Below, piece after piece: positions 22,745 through 30,533 of a stretch of DNA of 44,897 nucleotides (positions are counted from its first letter, which is position 1; each line of letters opens with the position of its first letter). The translations under genes and the position numbers were made by a program. This stretch comes from an uncultured Faecalibacterium sp. (GTDB lineage Bacteria; Bacillota; Clostridia; Oscillospirales; Ruminococcaceae). Location of the stretch: positions 1 to 44,897 of the forward strand of contig CAKSZU010000004.1 in assembly GCA_934526125.1 (NCBI GenBank), written 5' to 3'. Below the pieces are notes generated by a model. The model was not told the DNA's origin. It saw nothing but the letters and a program-made list of their open reading frames with translations, and searched no databases.

Positions 22745-24298
22745 ATGAAACGAAGAACGTTCTGCCGGGCAATGGGGCTGGCAATGGGTACGGCCCTGCT
22801 GCCGGTCTCCGCCGCTGCGGCGCAGCCCGAACCGATCGGGCGCAGTGTCCCGGACGGCATCTACCGCCTGTCCTTCCGCAGCGATCTGAGTTCCTGTGAT
22901 CTTTCGCACGATTATTCCTATTCGGACACCTTTTTCTCCCACTCCGCCCTGCAGTATGACCACGCGCTGGCGCTGGCCACCCTGGGCATGGTCACGGCGG
23001 CGGGCAACACCGCCGCAAGCGATGCCCATTACTGGGTCAACGGCTCGGTCGGGCGGGAGGCCAACATTGCCGCCGCCTACGAGACCCTCGGCTTCGGGAA
23101 GGCACGGTTCTTCCACTACGATCTGGACACCGGTGCCGCCGGGGACTGGGTGGGCTACTCCATGGCCTGCAAGACCCTGACCGACGGGGACACCCGGCAG
23201 ACCCTCGTGGCCCTGATGCTGCGGGGCTCCGGCTACGGCGGCGAGTGGGCCAGCAACTTCCACATCGGCTCCGGCAGCGCCCATACCGGCTTCGTGACGC
23301 CGGTGGCGGAGGTGTTCGCTTCACTCAAAGCCTACCTGCAGGAGCTAAGCACCGTCGGCTGCAGCGGCGAGATCAAGCTCTGGCTGGGCGGGTACAGCCG
23401 GGGAGCCATCGTGGCAAATCTCCTTGCCGCCAAGATCGGCCAGGAACTGCCGCAGCTCCGGCAGGAGAACCTCTTTGCCTACTGCTTTGCCGCCCCTGCG
23501 GCCCTGACCGCCTCCGACCGGTCCGACCTGCAGCAGGACTTCGACTCCAACCACACCGCCGGGGGCACCCTGCGCAGCAGCTGGTCCCGGAGCAACATCT
23601 TCTGCCTGCTTTCCAGCGGCGATGTGGTCACCCGGGTGATGCCCTCCGACTGGGGGTATCACCGCAACGGCTGCGACCGCTTTCTGCCCGCCACCCGGAA
23701 CCGGGAGGAGCTGGCCGATCTGGACGCCCTGGGGGCACAGATCGGGTCGGTCCCGCTGGAATTCAGCAGCCTTGCCACCGCCGAGGACACCACCCAGCTG
23801 ATCGACATCATAGAGCAGTTCTGCGGCTCCCTGGAGAATTTCCACGAGAAATACGAGGCCGCCATCATGGACATGATCCAGTGCGCCTTCCTCCGCTCGG
23901 AGAGCGAGGTGGTGGACGGAAAGATCCTGACGGATGCCGAGATCGTGGACCGGGTGCGGAGCCTGGACAACATCCACCAGTTCAGCTACTGGAAGATCGT
24001 CCGCTGCGTCTGGGCCGCCTCCACCATGAGCCGCCCCATTCTGGAGCGCTACGGCCAGAACGTCCCCCTGCAGGCCCGGCAGATCGTCATCCCGGTGCTG
24101 GCGGTGGGCCTGTGCTACGGCATCGAATCCGACGTGGTCAAGGTGGTGGCCCAGTACATCGTCCGGCTGGTCGCCATGCGGGGCGAGCCGGACAGCGTCC
24201 TGCGCTCCGCCTACTGCCACCACCCCGAGAACTATATCCTCCTGATGGAGTACTACACCCCGGAGGAACACGGCATGGAACCCTTTACCCGGGCATAA
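22745..24298 (+). CDS. exported alpha/beta hydrolase, lipase-like (Mbeg1/DUF2974-like)
   Basis: 517 residues. Starts MKRRTFCRAMGLAMGTALLPVSAAAAQP, a signal peptide with an Ala-rich cleavage region and no lipobox, so the protein is released or cell-wall associated. The nucleophile elbow is GYSRGAIVANLLAAKI near residue 220, and WASNFHIGSGSAHTGF and FAYCFAAPAAL flank it as in class 3 lipase-like or Mbeg1-like hydrolases. Substrate unknown; an ester or thioester is expected. The second half (LESENFHEKYEA-type helices, residues 340-517) is an all-helical region I do not recognise. GAGGTAAGACC precedes the ATG. Twin arginines at positions 3-4 are also present but lack the rest of a Tat motif. Confidence 0.78.
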   Translation: MKRRTFCRAMGLAMGTALLPVSAAAAQPEPIGRSVPDGIYRLSFRSDLSSCDLSHDYSYSDTFFSHSALQYDHALALATLGMVTAAGNTAASDAHYWVNGSVGREANIAAAYETLGFGKARFFHYDLDTGAAGDWVGYSMACKTLTDGDTRQTLVALMLRGSGYGGEWASNFHIGSGSAHTGFVTPVAEVFASLKAYLQELSTVGCSGEIKLWLGGYSRGAIVANLLAAKIGQELPQLRQENLFAYCFAAPAALTASDRSDLQQDFDSNHTAGGTLRSSWSRSNIFCLLSSGDVVTRVMPSDWGYHRNGCDRFLPATRNREELADLDALGAQIGSVPLEFSSLATAEDTTQLIDIIEQFCGSLENFHEKYEAAIMDMIQCAFLRSESEVVDGKILTDAEIVDRVRSLDNIHQFSYWKIVRCVWAASTMSRPILERYGQNVPLQARQIVIPVLAVGLCYGIESDVVKVVAQYIVRLVAMRGEPDSVLRSAYCHHPENYILLMEYYTPEEHGMEPFTRA

Positions 24299-24301
24299 CA
24301 G

Positions 24302-24347
24302 AAGCTCCCGGTCTTTACCGCACTGCGGCAGGACCGGGAGCTTTTTT
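24302..24347 (+). terminator. terminator after the secreted hydrolase
   Basis: Perfect 12-base stem AAGCTCCCGGTC / GACCGGGAGCTT followed by six Ts. It also lies between convergent genes. Confidence 0.85.
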
Positions 24348-24364
24348 ACGATCTGATTTGGATT

Positions 24365-25312
24365 TTACTTGTTCAGCATCTCGTGGGCCGTCTTGCAGAT
24401 GGTGGCGGCGTCGAGGCCGTACTTCTTCAGCAGATCCCAGGCCGGACCGGAGCAGCCGAACTTGTCCTGTACACCCACACGGCGGACCGGGGTGGGCAGC
24501 TTCTCGCTGAGGACGGCGCAGACCGCCTCCCCCAGACCGCCGATGATGCTGTGTTCCTCGGCGGTGATGACCTTGCCGCACTCTTTAGCAGCCTTCAGGA
24601 CGATCTCCTCGTCCAGCGGCTTGATGGTGTGGATGTTGATGACCCGGGCGTGGATGCCCTCGGCAGCCAGCTGCTCGGCAGCCAGCCGTGCCTCGTTGAC
24701 CATCAGGCCGGTGGCGATGATGGCGATATCATTGCCCTCGGTGATCTGCTCGCCCTTGCCCAGCTCAAAATGGTAGTTGGCCTCATCGTGGAACACAGGC
24801 ACTGCCAGACGGCCGAAGCGCAGGTAAACGGGGCCCTGCATGGCATAAGCGGCACGGACAGCGGCGCGGGCCTCCACATCGTCGGCAGGGCAGATGACCG
24901 TCATGCCGGGCAGGCTGCGCATGAGGGCGAAGTCCTCGCAGCACTGGTGGGAAGCACCGTCTTCGCCCACGGAGATGCCGCCGTGGGTGGCGCCGATCTT
25001 GACGTTCAGGCGGGGATAGGCGATGGAGTTGCGGATCTGCTCAAAGGCACGGCCCGCAGCAAACATGGCAAAGCTGGAAACAAAGGGGACATAGCCCATG
25101 GTGGACAGGCCGGCCGCCACGCCCATCATGTTGGCCTCGGCGATGCCGCAGTCAAAGTGGCGGTCCGGGTAAGCCTTGCGGAACATACCGGTCTTGGTGG
25201 CAGCTGCCAGATCGGCATCCAGCACCACCAGGTCATCATGACCCTCGGCAGCCAGCTCCTTCAGGGTGTTGCCGTAGCTGTCACGGGTCGCGATCTTCTT
25301 AACATCTGCCAT
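24365..25312 (-). CDS. transketolase, C-terminal subunit
   Basis: 315 residues, the second half of a split transketolase. It carries the pyrimidine-binding domain (DADLAAATKTGMFRKAYPDR, DCGIAEANMMGVAAGL with the catalytic Glu, ATHGGISVGEDGASHQ) and the C-terminal domain (YLRFGRLAVPVF, AEEHSIIGGLGEAV). Together with the upstream subunit it transfers two-carbon units between sugar phosphates with thiamine diphosphate in the pentose phosphate pathway, supplying erythrose 4-phosphate for the aro operon. The ATG at 25312 lies 1 base after the upstream stop, with GGAGG inside that gene's end. Confidence 0.93.
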   Translation of the reverse strand: MADVKKIATRDSYGNTLKELAAEGHDDLVVLDADLAAATKTGMFRKAYPDRHFDCGIAEANMMGVAAGLSTMGYVPFVSSFAMFAAGRAFEQIRNSIAYPRLNVKIGATHGGISVGEDGASHQCCEDFALMRSLPGMTVICPADDVEARAAVRAAYAMQGPVYLRFGRLAVPVFHDEANYHFELGKGEQITEGNDIAIIATGLMVNEARLAAEQLAAEGIHARVINIHTIKPLDEEIVLKAAKECGKVITAEEHSIIGGLGEAVCAVLSEKLPTPVRRVGVQDKFGCSGPAWDLLKKYGLDAATICKTAHEMLNK

Positions 25313-25313
25313 C

Positions 25314-26165
25314 TTACTTGTCCTCCTCTTCCAGCGCGGCATAAGCTGCGTTCAGCTCCTGCATGGCCACAGCATACTCTTCATCGTTGGGGCCCTTGCC
25401 GTGCCAGTCGCAGGCATTCTCCATAAAGGAGACACCCTTGCCCTTGACGGTGTCCAGGATGATGCAGGTGGGCTTTTCGTTCTCGGCGTGGAAGGCCTGC
25501 ACGGCGCGCTCGATGGCGTCGTAGTCGTGGCCGTCGATGGTCAGCACATTGAAATTGAAAGCTTTCAGCTTTTCCTCCAGCGGGGCGCTGTTCATGACCG
25601 TCTCGGTGGTGCCATCGATCTGCAGATGGTTCCGGTCCAGCATCACGCAGAGGTTGGACAGGTGATAGTGGGAAGCAAACATGAAGGCCTCCCAGCATTC
25701 GCCCTCTTCCACCTCGCCGTCGCCCAGGATGGCGTAGACGCTGACCGGCTTCCCGGCGTACTTTGCGCCCAGCGCCATGCCGCAGGCTGCGGAGACGCCC
25801 TGACCCAGGCTGCCGGTGGACATATCCACGCCCGGCACACTGTTCATGTTGGGGTGGCCCTGCAGATAGCTGCCGATCTTGCGCAGGGTCTTCAGATCCT
25901 CCACCGGGAAATAGCCGCGCTCGGCCAGCGCCGCATACAGCGCCGGGGCCGCATGGCCCTTGGAGAGGACCAGACGGTCACGGTCCGGGTCTTTCGGGTT
26001 CTGGGGGTCCACCTTCAGATCCACAAAATAGAGGTACGACAGCACCTCGGCGATATCCAGACTGCCGCCCGGATGCCCGCACTTTGCGCTGTGCGTCCCC
26101 TCGATCACGCCCATGCGGATGTGGCAGGCGTGCTTTGCCAGTGTAAGCTTTTCTGCATTTGTCAT
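25314..26165 (-). CDS. transketolase, N-terminal subunit
   Basis: 283 residues, the thiamine-diphosphate-binding half. Seen are GTHSAKCGHPGGSLD, LSKGHAAPALYA, the GDG-x-N cofactor motif as ILGDGEVEEGECWEA followed by LDRNHLQIDG, and VKGKGVSFMENACDWHGKGP. Splitting transketolase into two adjacent genes is usual in many Firmicutes and Actinobacteria. GGGAGG lies 6 bases before the ATG. It leads a two-gene operon with the C-terminal subunit. Confidence 0.94.
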   Translation of the reverse strand: MTNAEKLTLAKHACHIRMGVIEGTHSAKCGHPGGSLDIAEVLSYLYFVDLKVDPQNPKDPDRDRLVLSKGHAAPALYAALAERGYFPVEDLKTLRKIGSYLQGHPNMNSVPGVDMSTGSLGQGVSAACGMALGAKYAGKPVSVYAILGDGEVEEGECWEAFMFASHYHLSNLCVMLDRNHLQIDGTTETVMNSAPLEEKLKAFNFNVLTIDGHDYDAIERAVQAFHAENEKPTCIILDTVKGKGVSFMENACDWHGKGPNDEEYAVAMQELNAAYAALEEEDK

Positions 26166-26254
26166 GATGGTCCTCCCGTATGAACCTCAGCGTTTGCATC
26201 GGATTTTGCGCGTACCCGGCCCTCTGCGGCCCGGGTCCACTATTTTTCAAGTCT

Positions 26255-26283
26255 ATATTATCTATTCTATGCAAAAACGTCAA
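26255..26283 (-). promoter_or_regulatory. promoter of the split transketolase operon
   Basis: Minus strand: TTGACG (26278-26283), 17 bases, TAATAT (26255-26260). The leader of about 80 bases contains a GC-rich hairpin at 26217-26240 (ACCCGGGCC / GGCCGGGT). Confidence 0.75.
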
Positions 26284-26378
26284 GCTTCTTTCGTCAAAAT
26301 GTACATCACTTGGCAAAATCGGTTCCAAACGCGGCGCTTTTTGGTGAAATTGCAGGGCAAGGCATCTTTTCCCTATCC

Positions 26379-26407
26379 TTGACACCCTCCCTCCCATCTG
26401 CTATACT
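26379..26407 (+). promoter_or_regulatory. promoter of the ECF S-component gene
   Basis: TTGACA (26379-26384), 17 bases, TATACT (26402-26407): an almost perfect sigma-A promoter. It starts a leader of about 150 bases, unusually long for this region. Confidence 0.82.
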
Positions 26408-26412
26408 TTTTT

Positions 26413-26536
26413 CACAATTCCCGGCAGGAAGCCGGGAGCGGGGCCGAAGCCCTTTTTCACCGCAGAAAACCATTTTGATCAGACACCATGAAGGGGTCTG
26501 CCGCTGGTGCGCATGCCAGCGGCGGGCCCCTTTTTT
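26413..26536 (+). promoter_or_regulatory. attenuator leader with terminator hairpin, candidate riboswitch
   Basis: The leader holds a stem CCCGGC/GCCGGG (26420-26436), a small GGGC-CGAA-GCCC hairpin followed by TTTTT (26441-26457), and a large terminator: AAGGGG and TGCCGCTGG pair with CCAGCGGC and GGCCCC (26491-26530), followed by six Ts. The terminator sits about 20 bases before the ribosome site, inside the same transcript as the transporter gene. This is the layout of a transcription-attenuating riboswitch. I could not match the 5' part to TPP, cobalamin, FMN, THF or preQ1 consensus, so the ligand is unknown. Confidence 0.6.
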
Positions 26537-26562
26537 GTCTGCCCTTACAGGAGGAATCACCC

Positions 26563-27099
26563 ATGAACACCAAAACGAGATCCCGCACCCATCAGCTGGT
26601 CCTGGCCGCGCTGTTTCTGGCGCTGGCCTTTGTGCTGCCCATGATCACCGGCCATGTGCCCCAGATCGGCAATATGCTCTGCCCCATGCACTTTCCGGTG
26701 CTGCTGGCCGGTTTTGTGCTGGGCGGCCCCTGGGGCCTTGCGCTGGGCTTCATCGCCCCGCTGCTGCGCTCGGTGCTGTTCGGGATGCCCCCGATGTACC
26801 CCATCGCCATCTCCATGGCCTTTGAGCTGGCTGCTTACGGGCTGGTCTCCGGGCTGGTTTGGCACCGTGTGAAGCACACCCTGCCCATGATGTACGCTGC
26901 CCTCGTGTCCGCCATGGTGGCAGGCCGTCTGGTATGGGGTGCTGTCCGGTTCGTGCTGGCCGGTCTCAGCGGCACGGCCTTCCCCTTCAGTGCATTCCTG
27001 TCCGGTGCCCTGCTGACCGCTGTGCCCGGCATCATCGCACAGCTGATCCTGATCCCGCTGATCCTGTCCGCCCTGCAGAAGGCAAAGTGGATGGACTGA
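26563..27099 (+). CDS. ECF transporter substrate-binding (S) component
   Basis: 178 residues with six membrane segments: LVLAALFLALAFVLPMI, PVLLAGFVLGGPWGLALGFI, AISMAFELAAYGLVSGL, ALVSAMVAGRLVWGAV and GIIAQLILIPLILSAL among them. The blocks GHVPQIGNMLCPMHFPVLL and PLLRSVLFGMPPMYPIA are shared by a vitamin-type S-component family (Pfam ECF_trnsprt). It would bind a vitamin or related compound and dock with a shared EcfAAT module encoded elsewhere. The substrate cannot be told. AGGAGG lies 8 bases before this ATG; an in-frame start at 26488 lies inside the terminator hairpin and has no ribosome site. Confidence 0.85.
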   Translation: MNTKTRSRTHQLVLAALFLALAFVLPMITGHVPQIGNMLCPMHFPVLLAGFVLGGPWGLALGFIAPLLRSVLFGMPPMYPIAISMAFELAAYGLVSGLVWHRVKHTLPMMYAALVSAMVAGRLVWGAVRFVLAGLSGTAFPFSAFLSGALLTAVPGIIAQLILIPLILSALQKAKWMD

Positions 27100-27121
27100 C
27101 CCGCGCCGGATCTGCCAGAAC

Positions 27122-27173
27122 AAAAAGCGCCCGGGACCTGTCTGCCGTTTCAGCAGAAGGCCCCGGGCGCTTT
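27122..27173. terminator. bidirectional terminator between convergent genes
   Basis: Long stem GCGCCCGGG / CCCGGGCGC with inner pairing TCTGC/GCAGA. A T run follows in the minus direction (TTTTT) and a weaker one (TTTCCCGTTTTT) in the plus direction. Confidence 0.75.
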
Positions 27174-27203
27174 CCCGTTTTTCAGGATGCTGTGATCCTC
27201 AGA

Positions 27204-27353
27204 TCACTTGTTGTTCTTGTTGCTCTCGCTGTTCTTGTTCAGCAGCTCAGACAGGAAGTACATGCCGACCATGGCGTTGTCGCCGCCCTCGGACAGGCTC
27301 AGGTAAGCATCGATCATGGTGTTGTCGTTCATAGAAACATTCTGGTTCATCAT
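27204..27353 (-). CDS. 49-residue orphan protein, function unknown
   Basis: Starts with two Met codons (MMNQNVSMNDNTMIDAYLSL), continues SEGGDNAMVGMYFLSELLNK and ends in an Asn/Lys/Ser-rich tail NSESNKNNK. The middle could form one amphipathic helix. GGAGG lies 9 bases before the first ATG, and the gene lies between its own promoter and the terminator at 27122-27173, so it has all the marks of an expressed gene despite its size. No signal peptide, no Cys and no leader-type cleavage motif are seen, so a bacteriocin or RiPP precursor is not supported. Family unknown to me. Confidence 0.7.
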   Translation of the reverse strand: MMNQNVSMNDNTMIDAYLSLSEGGDNAMVGMYFLSELLNKNSESNKNNK

Positions 27354-27494
27354 AGTAAGTATCCTCCGTTATATCAAAAACTGATTGTCATAATTTCCCG
27401 GGTGCCGCCCCTCTACTGGCGGCCGCCCATCTGTATCACTCCATGCGCTCTTCGCTTGGAATGGCCATATTATGCCATCCCATTATGAAGGATT
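27354..27494 (-). other. long untranslated leader of the 49-residue gene
   Basis: About 135 bases run from the predicted transcription start to the small gene. A 10-codon open frame (27436-27468, MAIPSEERME) lies inside without a good ribosome site. The palindrome GGCCGCC...GGGCGGC region can fold. No known riboswitch was recognised. Confidence 0.4.
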
Positions 27495-27522
27495 ATTATA
27501 AATTATATGAACTTTTTGTGAA
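27495..27522 (-). promoter_or_regulatory. promoter of the 49-residue gene
   Basis: Minus strand: TTCACA (27517-27522), 16 bases, TATAAT (27495-27500). The 27475-27660 stretch around and upstream is strikingly AT-rich compared with its surroundings and contains no gene that I can support. Confidence 0.65.
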
Positions 27523-27660
27523 CTCGGAATCAATTTTTTAACGATGTGACGCAATTTGTAAAATCAGCACAAAAAGTTTTTCCGTGTTGGATGATTTCTT
27601 GTATACATGGATGACGGCCTTTTTGCATGGAAATTTTTTTCATTTTTCGAAAAACGGGCA

Positions 27661-27690
27661 GCAAAAAAGGAGAGCCGGATCGGCTCTCCT
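27661..27690 (-). terminator. terminator after sstT
   Basis: Perfect 9-base stem GGAGAGCCG / CGGCTCTCC with loop GAT, followed on the minus strand by six Ts. Confidence 0.88.
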
Positions 27691-27708
27691 CACAGATGCT
27701 TTTGGGGG

Positions 27709-28962
27709 TCATTTCTTGCCGCCCAGGAACTCCGGCAGGGGTTTGCCCTGCTTGATCCACTGGTGATACTCGGCGGTGGCGGCGAACTCCACATCTCCGG
27801 CAGAGTTCAGTGCGGTCTCCACCGAATCCTGCACCACGCCGATGATGAAGCCGACGCCCACCACCTGCATGGCGACATCGTTGGAGATGCCGAACAGGGA
27901 GCAGGCCATGGGGATCAGCAGCAGGGAACCGCCGGCCACGCCGGAGGCACCGCAGGCACCCAGAGCGCTCATGACCGACAGGACGATGGCCGCAGGCAGG
28001 GACACCTTGATGCCCAGCGTGTTGGCGGCCGCCAGCGTCATGATGGTGATGGTGATGGCGGCACCGTCCATATTGATGGTGGCACCCAGCGGGATGGAGA
28101 CGGAATACATATCCTTATCCAGACCCAGCTTCTCACACAGGTCCATGTTCACCGGGATGTTGGCCGCCGAGCTGCGGGTGAAGAAGGCCGTCAGGCCGGA
28201 CTCGCGCAGGCAGCGGAACACCAGCGGATACGGATTGCAGTGCAGATAGATAAAGATGATGAAGGGGGAGACCACCAGCGCCATGAACAGCATCGTGCCC
28301 ACCAGCAGCAGGAGCAGCTTGCCGTACTGGGTGAAGATGGACAGGCCGTTGCTGGACACGTTGGTGTAGACCAGACCCATGATGCCGAAGGGTGCCAGAT
28401 TGATGATCCAGCGGACGATCTGGGAGACCGAATCCGCCGTGTTGGCCAGGAACAGCTTGGTGCTGTCGGCACCGTACTTTTTCATGGCCAGACCGAACAG
28501 GCAGGCCCAGAACAGGATGCCGATGTAGTTGCCGCTCATCAGGGCGCTGACGGGATTGGCCACAAAGTTGGTGAGCAGAGTGTTCATCACCTCGCCCAGA
28601 CCCTGGGGCACCACCTCAGACTCTGCCGCCTCGGCCAGAACGATGCTCTGGGAGAACATAAAACTGGTGATGGCTGCAATGGCCGCCGCCAGGAAGGTGG
28701 TCAGCATATACAGCCAGATGACCGTGCCGAACCGGCGGTCCAGCCGGGAGGAACCCTGTGCCAGCGCGCTGGACACGATGACGAACACCAGCACCGGCGC
28801 AATGCCCTTCAGGGCACCCACGAACAGGTTGCCGAATTCTTCCACCCAGCCTGCACCGGGCACGGTAAGTGCCAGCACCGCACCGACCACAAGGCCGATG
28901 ACGATGCGCAGGATCAGGCTGGTGGCGTTGTACTTTGCCGCAGCCGCTTTCAACGTCTTCAT
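27709..28962 (-). CDS. sstT: serine/threonine:sodium symporter
   Basis: 417 residues with eight membrane helices and two re-entrant loops of the DAACS (glutamate transporter) fold. Seen are GALKGIAPVLVFVIVSSALAQ, the FFTRSSAANIPVNMDLCEKLG serine-rich hairpin, SIPLGATINMDGAAI, and LGACGASGVAGGSLLLIP, all typical of SstT. It imports serine and threonine with Na+ in the cytoplasmic membrane. AGAGGAG lies 10 bases before the ATG. It is a single-gene unit with a near-consensus promoter. It is a few kb from a dipeptide epimerase, but has no clear operon partner. Confidence 0.92.
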   Translation of the reverse strand: MKTLKAAAAKYNATSLILRIVIGLVVGAVLALTVPGAGWVEEFGNLFVGALKGIAPVLVFVIVSSALAQGSSRLDRRFGTVIWLYMLTTFLAAAIAAITSFMFSQSIVLAEAAESEVVPQGLGEVMNTLLTNFVANPVSALMSGNYIGILFWACLFGLAMKKYGADSTKLFLANTADSVSQIVRWIINLAPFGIMGLVYTNVSSNGLSIFTQYGKLLLLLVGTMLFMALVVSPFIIFIYLHCNPYPLVFRCLRESGLTAFFTRSSAANIPVNMDLCEKLGLDKDMYSVSIPLGATINMDGAAITITIMTLAAANTLGIKVSLPAAIVLSVMSALGACGASGVAGGSLLLIPMACSLFGISNDVAMQVVGVGFIIGVVQDSVETALNSAGDVEFAATAEYHQWIKQGKPLPEFLGGKK

Positions 28963-29039
28963 AACTTTTCTACTCCTCTACCCATATTGTACGCTATGCG
29001 CACACAGATTTTCCCATTTCTCTACATGGAACAATTAGG

Positions 29040-29068
29040 ATTATAGCCTCTCGCGGCCAAAAAGTCAA
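29040..29068 (-). promoter_or_regulatory. promoter of sstT
   Basis: Minus strand: TTGACT (29063-29068), 17 bases, TATAAT (29040-29045). Leader of about 70 bases with no obvious regulatory fold. Confidence 0.82.
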
Positions 29069-29161
29069 ATTTTTCGCCCCATTTTTTGGTTTTTCATCTG
29101 TAAGTGTACTGACACGAACTTTTTTCGCTGTTCTTGCAATGCGGACAGTTTGGCAAAAAGG

Positions 29162-29199
29162 AACGGGCTGCCGCACAAGAATCCGTGCGCCAGCCCGTT
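29162..29199 (-). terminator. terminator after the dipeptide epimerase
   Basis: AACGGGCTG and CGCAC pair with GTGCG and CAGCCCGTT across an AAGAATCC loop. Minus-strand downstream sequence is TTCCTTTTT, plus-strand TTTTTC, so it may work both ways. Confidence 0.65.
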
Positions 29200-29212
29200 T
29201 TTCTTCGGGAAC

Positions 29213-30310
29213 TCAGTCCAGATAATGTACTTTTCCGTCTGCAAAGCCCGCAATGCCCATGCCGGGGGCATCGGAGACGGTGATGTTCTTTTCGGCAAAG
29301 ACGGCACCGCCGAGGATGTGATCCTCACTGCACAGCACCGGCCCGTCCAGATCGATCTTGGTGATGATCTTCTTTGCACAGGCCAGCTCCACTGCCGCGT
29401 TCACCGAGATCTTGGCTTCCAGCATACAGCCGATCATGCACTCGACGCCGTAGACCTCAGCGGCAGAGGCGATGCGCAGGGCGTTGGTGATGCCGCCGCA
29501 CTTCATCAGCTTGATGTTCACCAGATCCGCCGCGCCGGTCTGCATGATCTTCAGCGCATCCGCCGGGCTGAACACGCTCTCGTCGGCCAGCACCGGCACA
29601 TCGGCATGGCGGGTGACATACTGCATTCCTTCCAGATCCGCAGCAGGCACCGGCTGCTCCACGAACTCGATGTCCAGCCCCTTGTCCTGCATCTGATTCA
29701 GGATGCGGACCGCCTGCTTGGCGTTCCACGCCTGGTTGGCATCGATGCGGATGCAGACCCCGTTGCCCACGGCCCCGCGCACGGCGGCCAGCCGGGCCAC
29801 GTCCAGCTCCGGGTCAACGCCCACCTTCACCTTGAGGCAGTCGTAGCCCCGGGCCACAGCTGTGCGGGCGTCCCGGGCCATCTCCTCGGGGGAGTTGACA
29901 CTGATAGTGATGTCGGTGACGATGTTCTTCCGCGCACCGCCCAGCATCCGGTAGACCGGGACGTTGTATTTCTGCCCCAGCAGGTCCCACAGTGCCATAT
30001 CCACAGCAGCCTTGGCGCTGGTGTTGTGGACAAGGGCCTTCTGCACCGCCGCCGTCAGGTCCTCGAACTCGTCCAGATCCCGCCCGAGAATCGCCGGGGC
30101 GATGTGGTCCCGGATCGCCCCGAGGATCGCCCCGGTGGTGTCGCCGGTGATGACCCCGGTAGGCGGCGCTTCGCCGTAGCCCACGGCTCCGGTGTCGGTG
30201 TGAAGCTCCACCACCACGTCTTCCACGCTGTTCACCGTGCGCAGCGCCGTCTTGAACGGCACCCGCAGCGGGGTCGAAATGCGGCCCAGCCGCACCTGTG
30301 TGATCTTCAT
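29213..30310 (-). CDS. dipeptide epimerase (enolase superfamily, L-Ala-D/L-Glu type)
   Basis: 365 residues. The capping domain starts KITQVRLGRISTPLRVPFKT and contains VGYGEAPPTGVITGDT. The barrel has the KxK base pair in CLKVKVG, metal ligands Asp in RIDANQAW, Glu in FVEQPV and Asp in LADES, and the second base Lys in NIKLMKCGG. This set belongs to the muconate-lactonising-enzyme subgroup and to dipeptide epimerases that recycle murein peptides. GGGAGG lies 8 bases before the ATG at 30310; a longer frame upstream runs through the promoter. The exact dipeptide cannot be read from sequence. No peptidase gene is next to it. Confidence 0.88.
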   Translation of the reverse strand: MKITQVRLGRISTPLRVPFKTALRTVNSVEDVVVELHTDTGAVGYGEAPPTGVITGDTTGAILGAIRDHIAPAILGRDLDEFEDLTAAVQKALVHNTSAKAAVDMALWDLLGQKYNVPVYRMLGGARKNIVTDITISVNSPEEMARDARTAVARGYDCLKVKVGVDPELDVARLAAVRGAVGNGVCIRIDANQAWNAKQAVRILNQMQDKGLDIEFVEQPVPAADLEGMQYVTRHADVPVLADESVFSPADALKIMQTGAADLVNIKLMKCGGITNALRIASAAEVYGVECMIGCMLEAKISVNAAVELACAKKIITKIDLDGPVLCSEDHILGGAVFAEKNITVSDAPGMGIAGFADGKVHYLD

Positions 30311-30349
30311 GTTCCCATCCTCCCTTTGTACGGTTTGCTTTCCAGTTGT

Positions 30350-30378
30350 ATTATAGAACGATTGACCGGAGATAGCAA
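30350..30378 (-). promoter_or_regulatory. promoter of the dipeptide epimerase
   Basis: Minus strand: TTGCTA (30373-30378), 17 bases, TATAAT (30350-30355), about 40 bases before the start codon. It is divergent from the riboswitch-controlled surface protein gene. Confidence 0.75.
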
Positions 30379-30472
30379 GAGAGGGCTTCCCGCCGCCCGC
30401 CCCCCTTTTTCTGTCAATCCGATCCAAAATTTCCTTCAAAATTGTGAGTATTCACAAATTTTCTTATTTTCC

Positions 30473-30501
30473 TTGACTTTTAATAGGGGGGGGGGTATAG
30501 A
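30473..30501 (+). promoter_or_regulatory. promoter with a ten-G tract in its spacer, likely phase variable
   Basis: TTGACT (30473-30478) and TATAGA (30496-30501) are 17 bases apart, the optimum, and the last ten spacer bases are all G. Loss or gain of one G by slippage would move the spacer to 16 or 18 and change strength. Spacer homopolymers control porA in Neisseria in the same way. It drives the riboswitch leader and the surface protein. Confidence 0.72.
30486..30495. repeat. homopolymer of ten G
   Basis: The only G or C run this long seen in the window. Its exact length in the chromosome may vary between cells, or be affected by sequencing error. Confidence 0.9.
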
Positions 30502-30533
30502 ATTCAATTTATCAAAAACCAGTCTTCGGATTT

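Noticed and set aside
26413..26490. TPP, THF, cobalamin, FMN or preQ1 aptamer upstream of the ECF gene.
   Set aside because: None of the invariant consensus blocks I know could be placed in these 80 bases.
26488..26562. N-terminal extension of the ECF protein from an upstream in-frame ATG.
   Set aside because: The ATG lies in the terminator hairpin, has no ribosome site, and AGGAGG stands before the later ATG.
27204..27353. The 49-residue peptide as a bacteriocin or RiPP precursor.
   Set aside because: No Cys, no double-Gly leader, and no modification or export genes adjacent.
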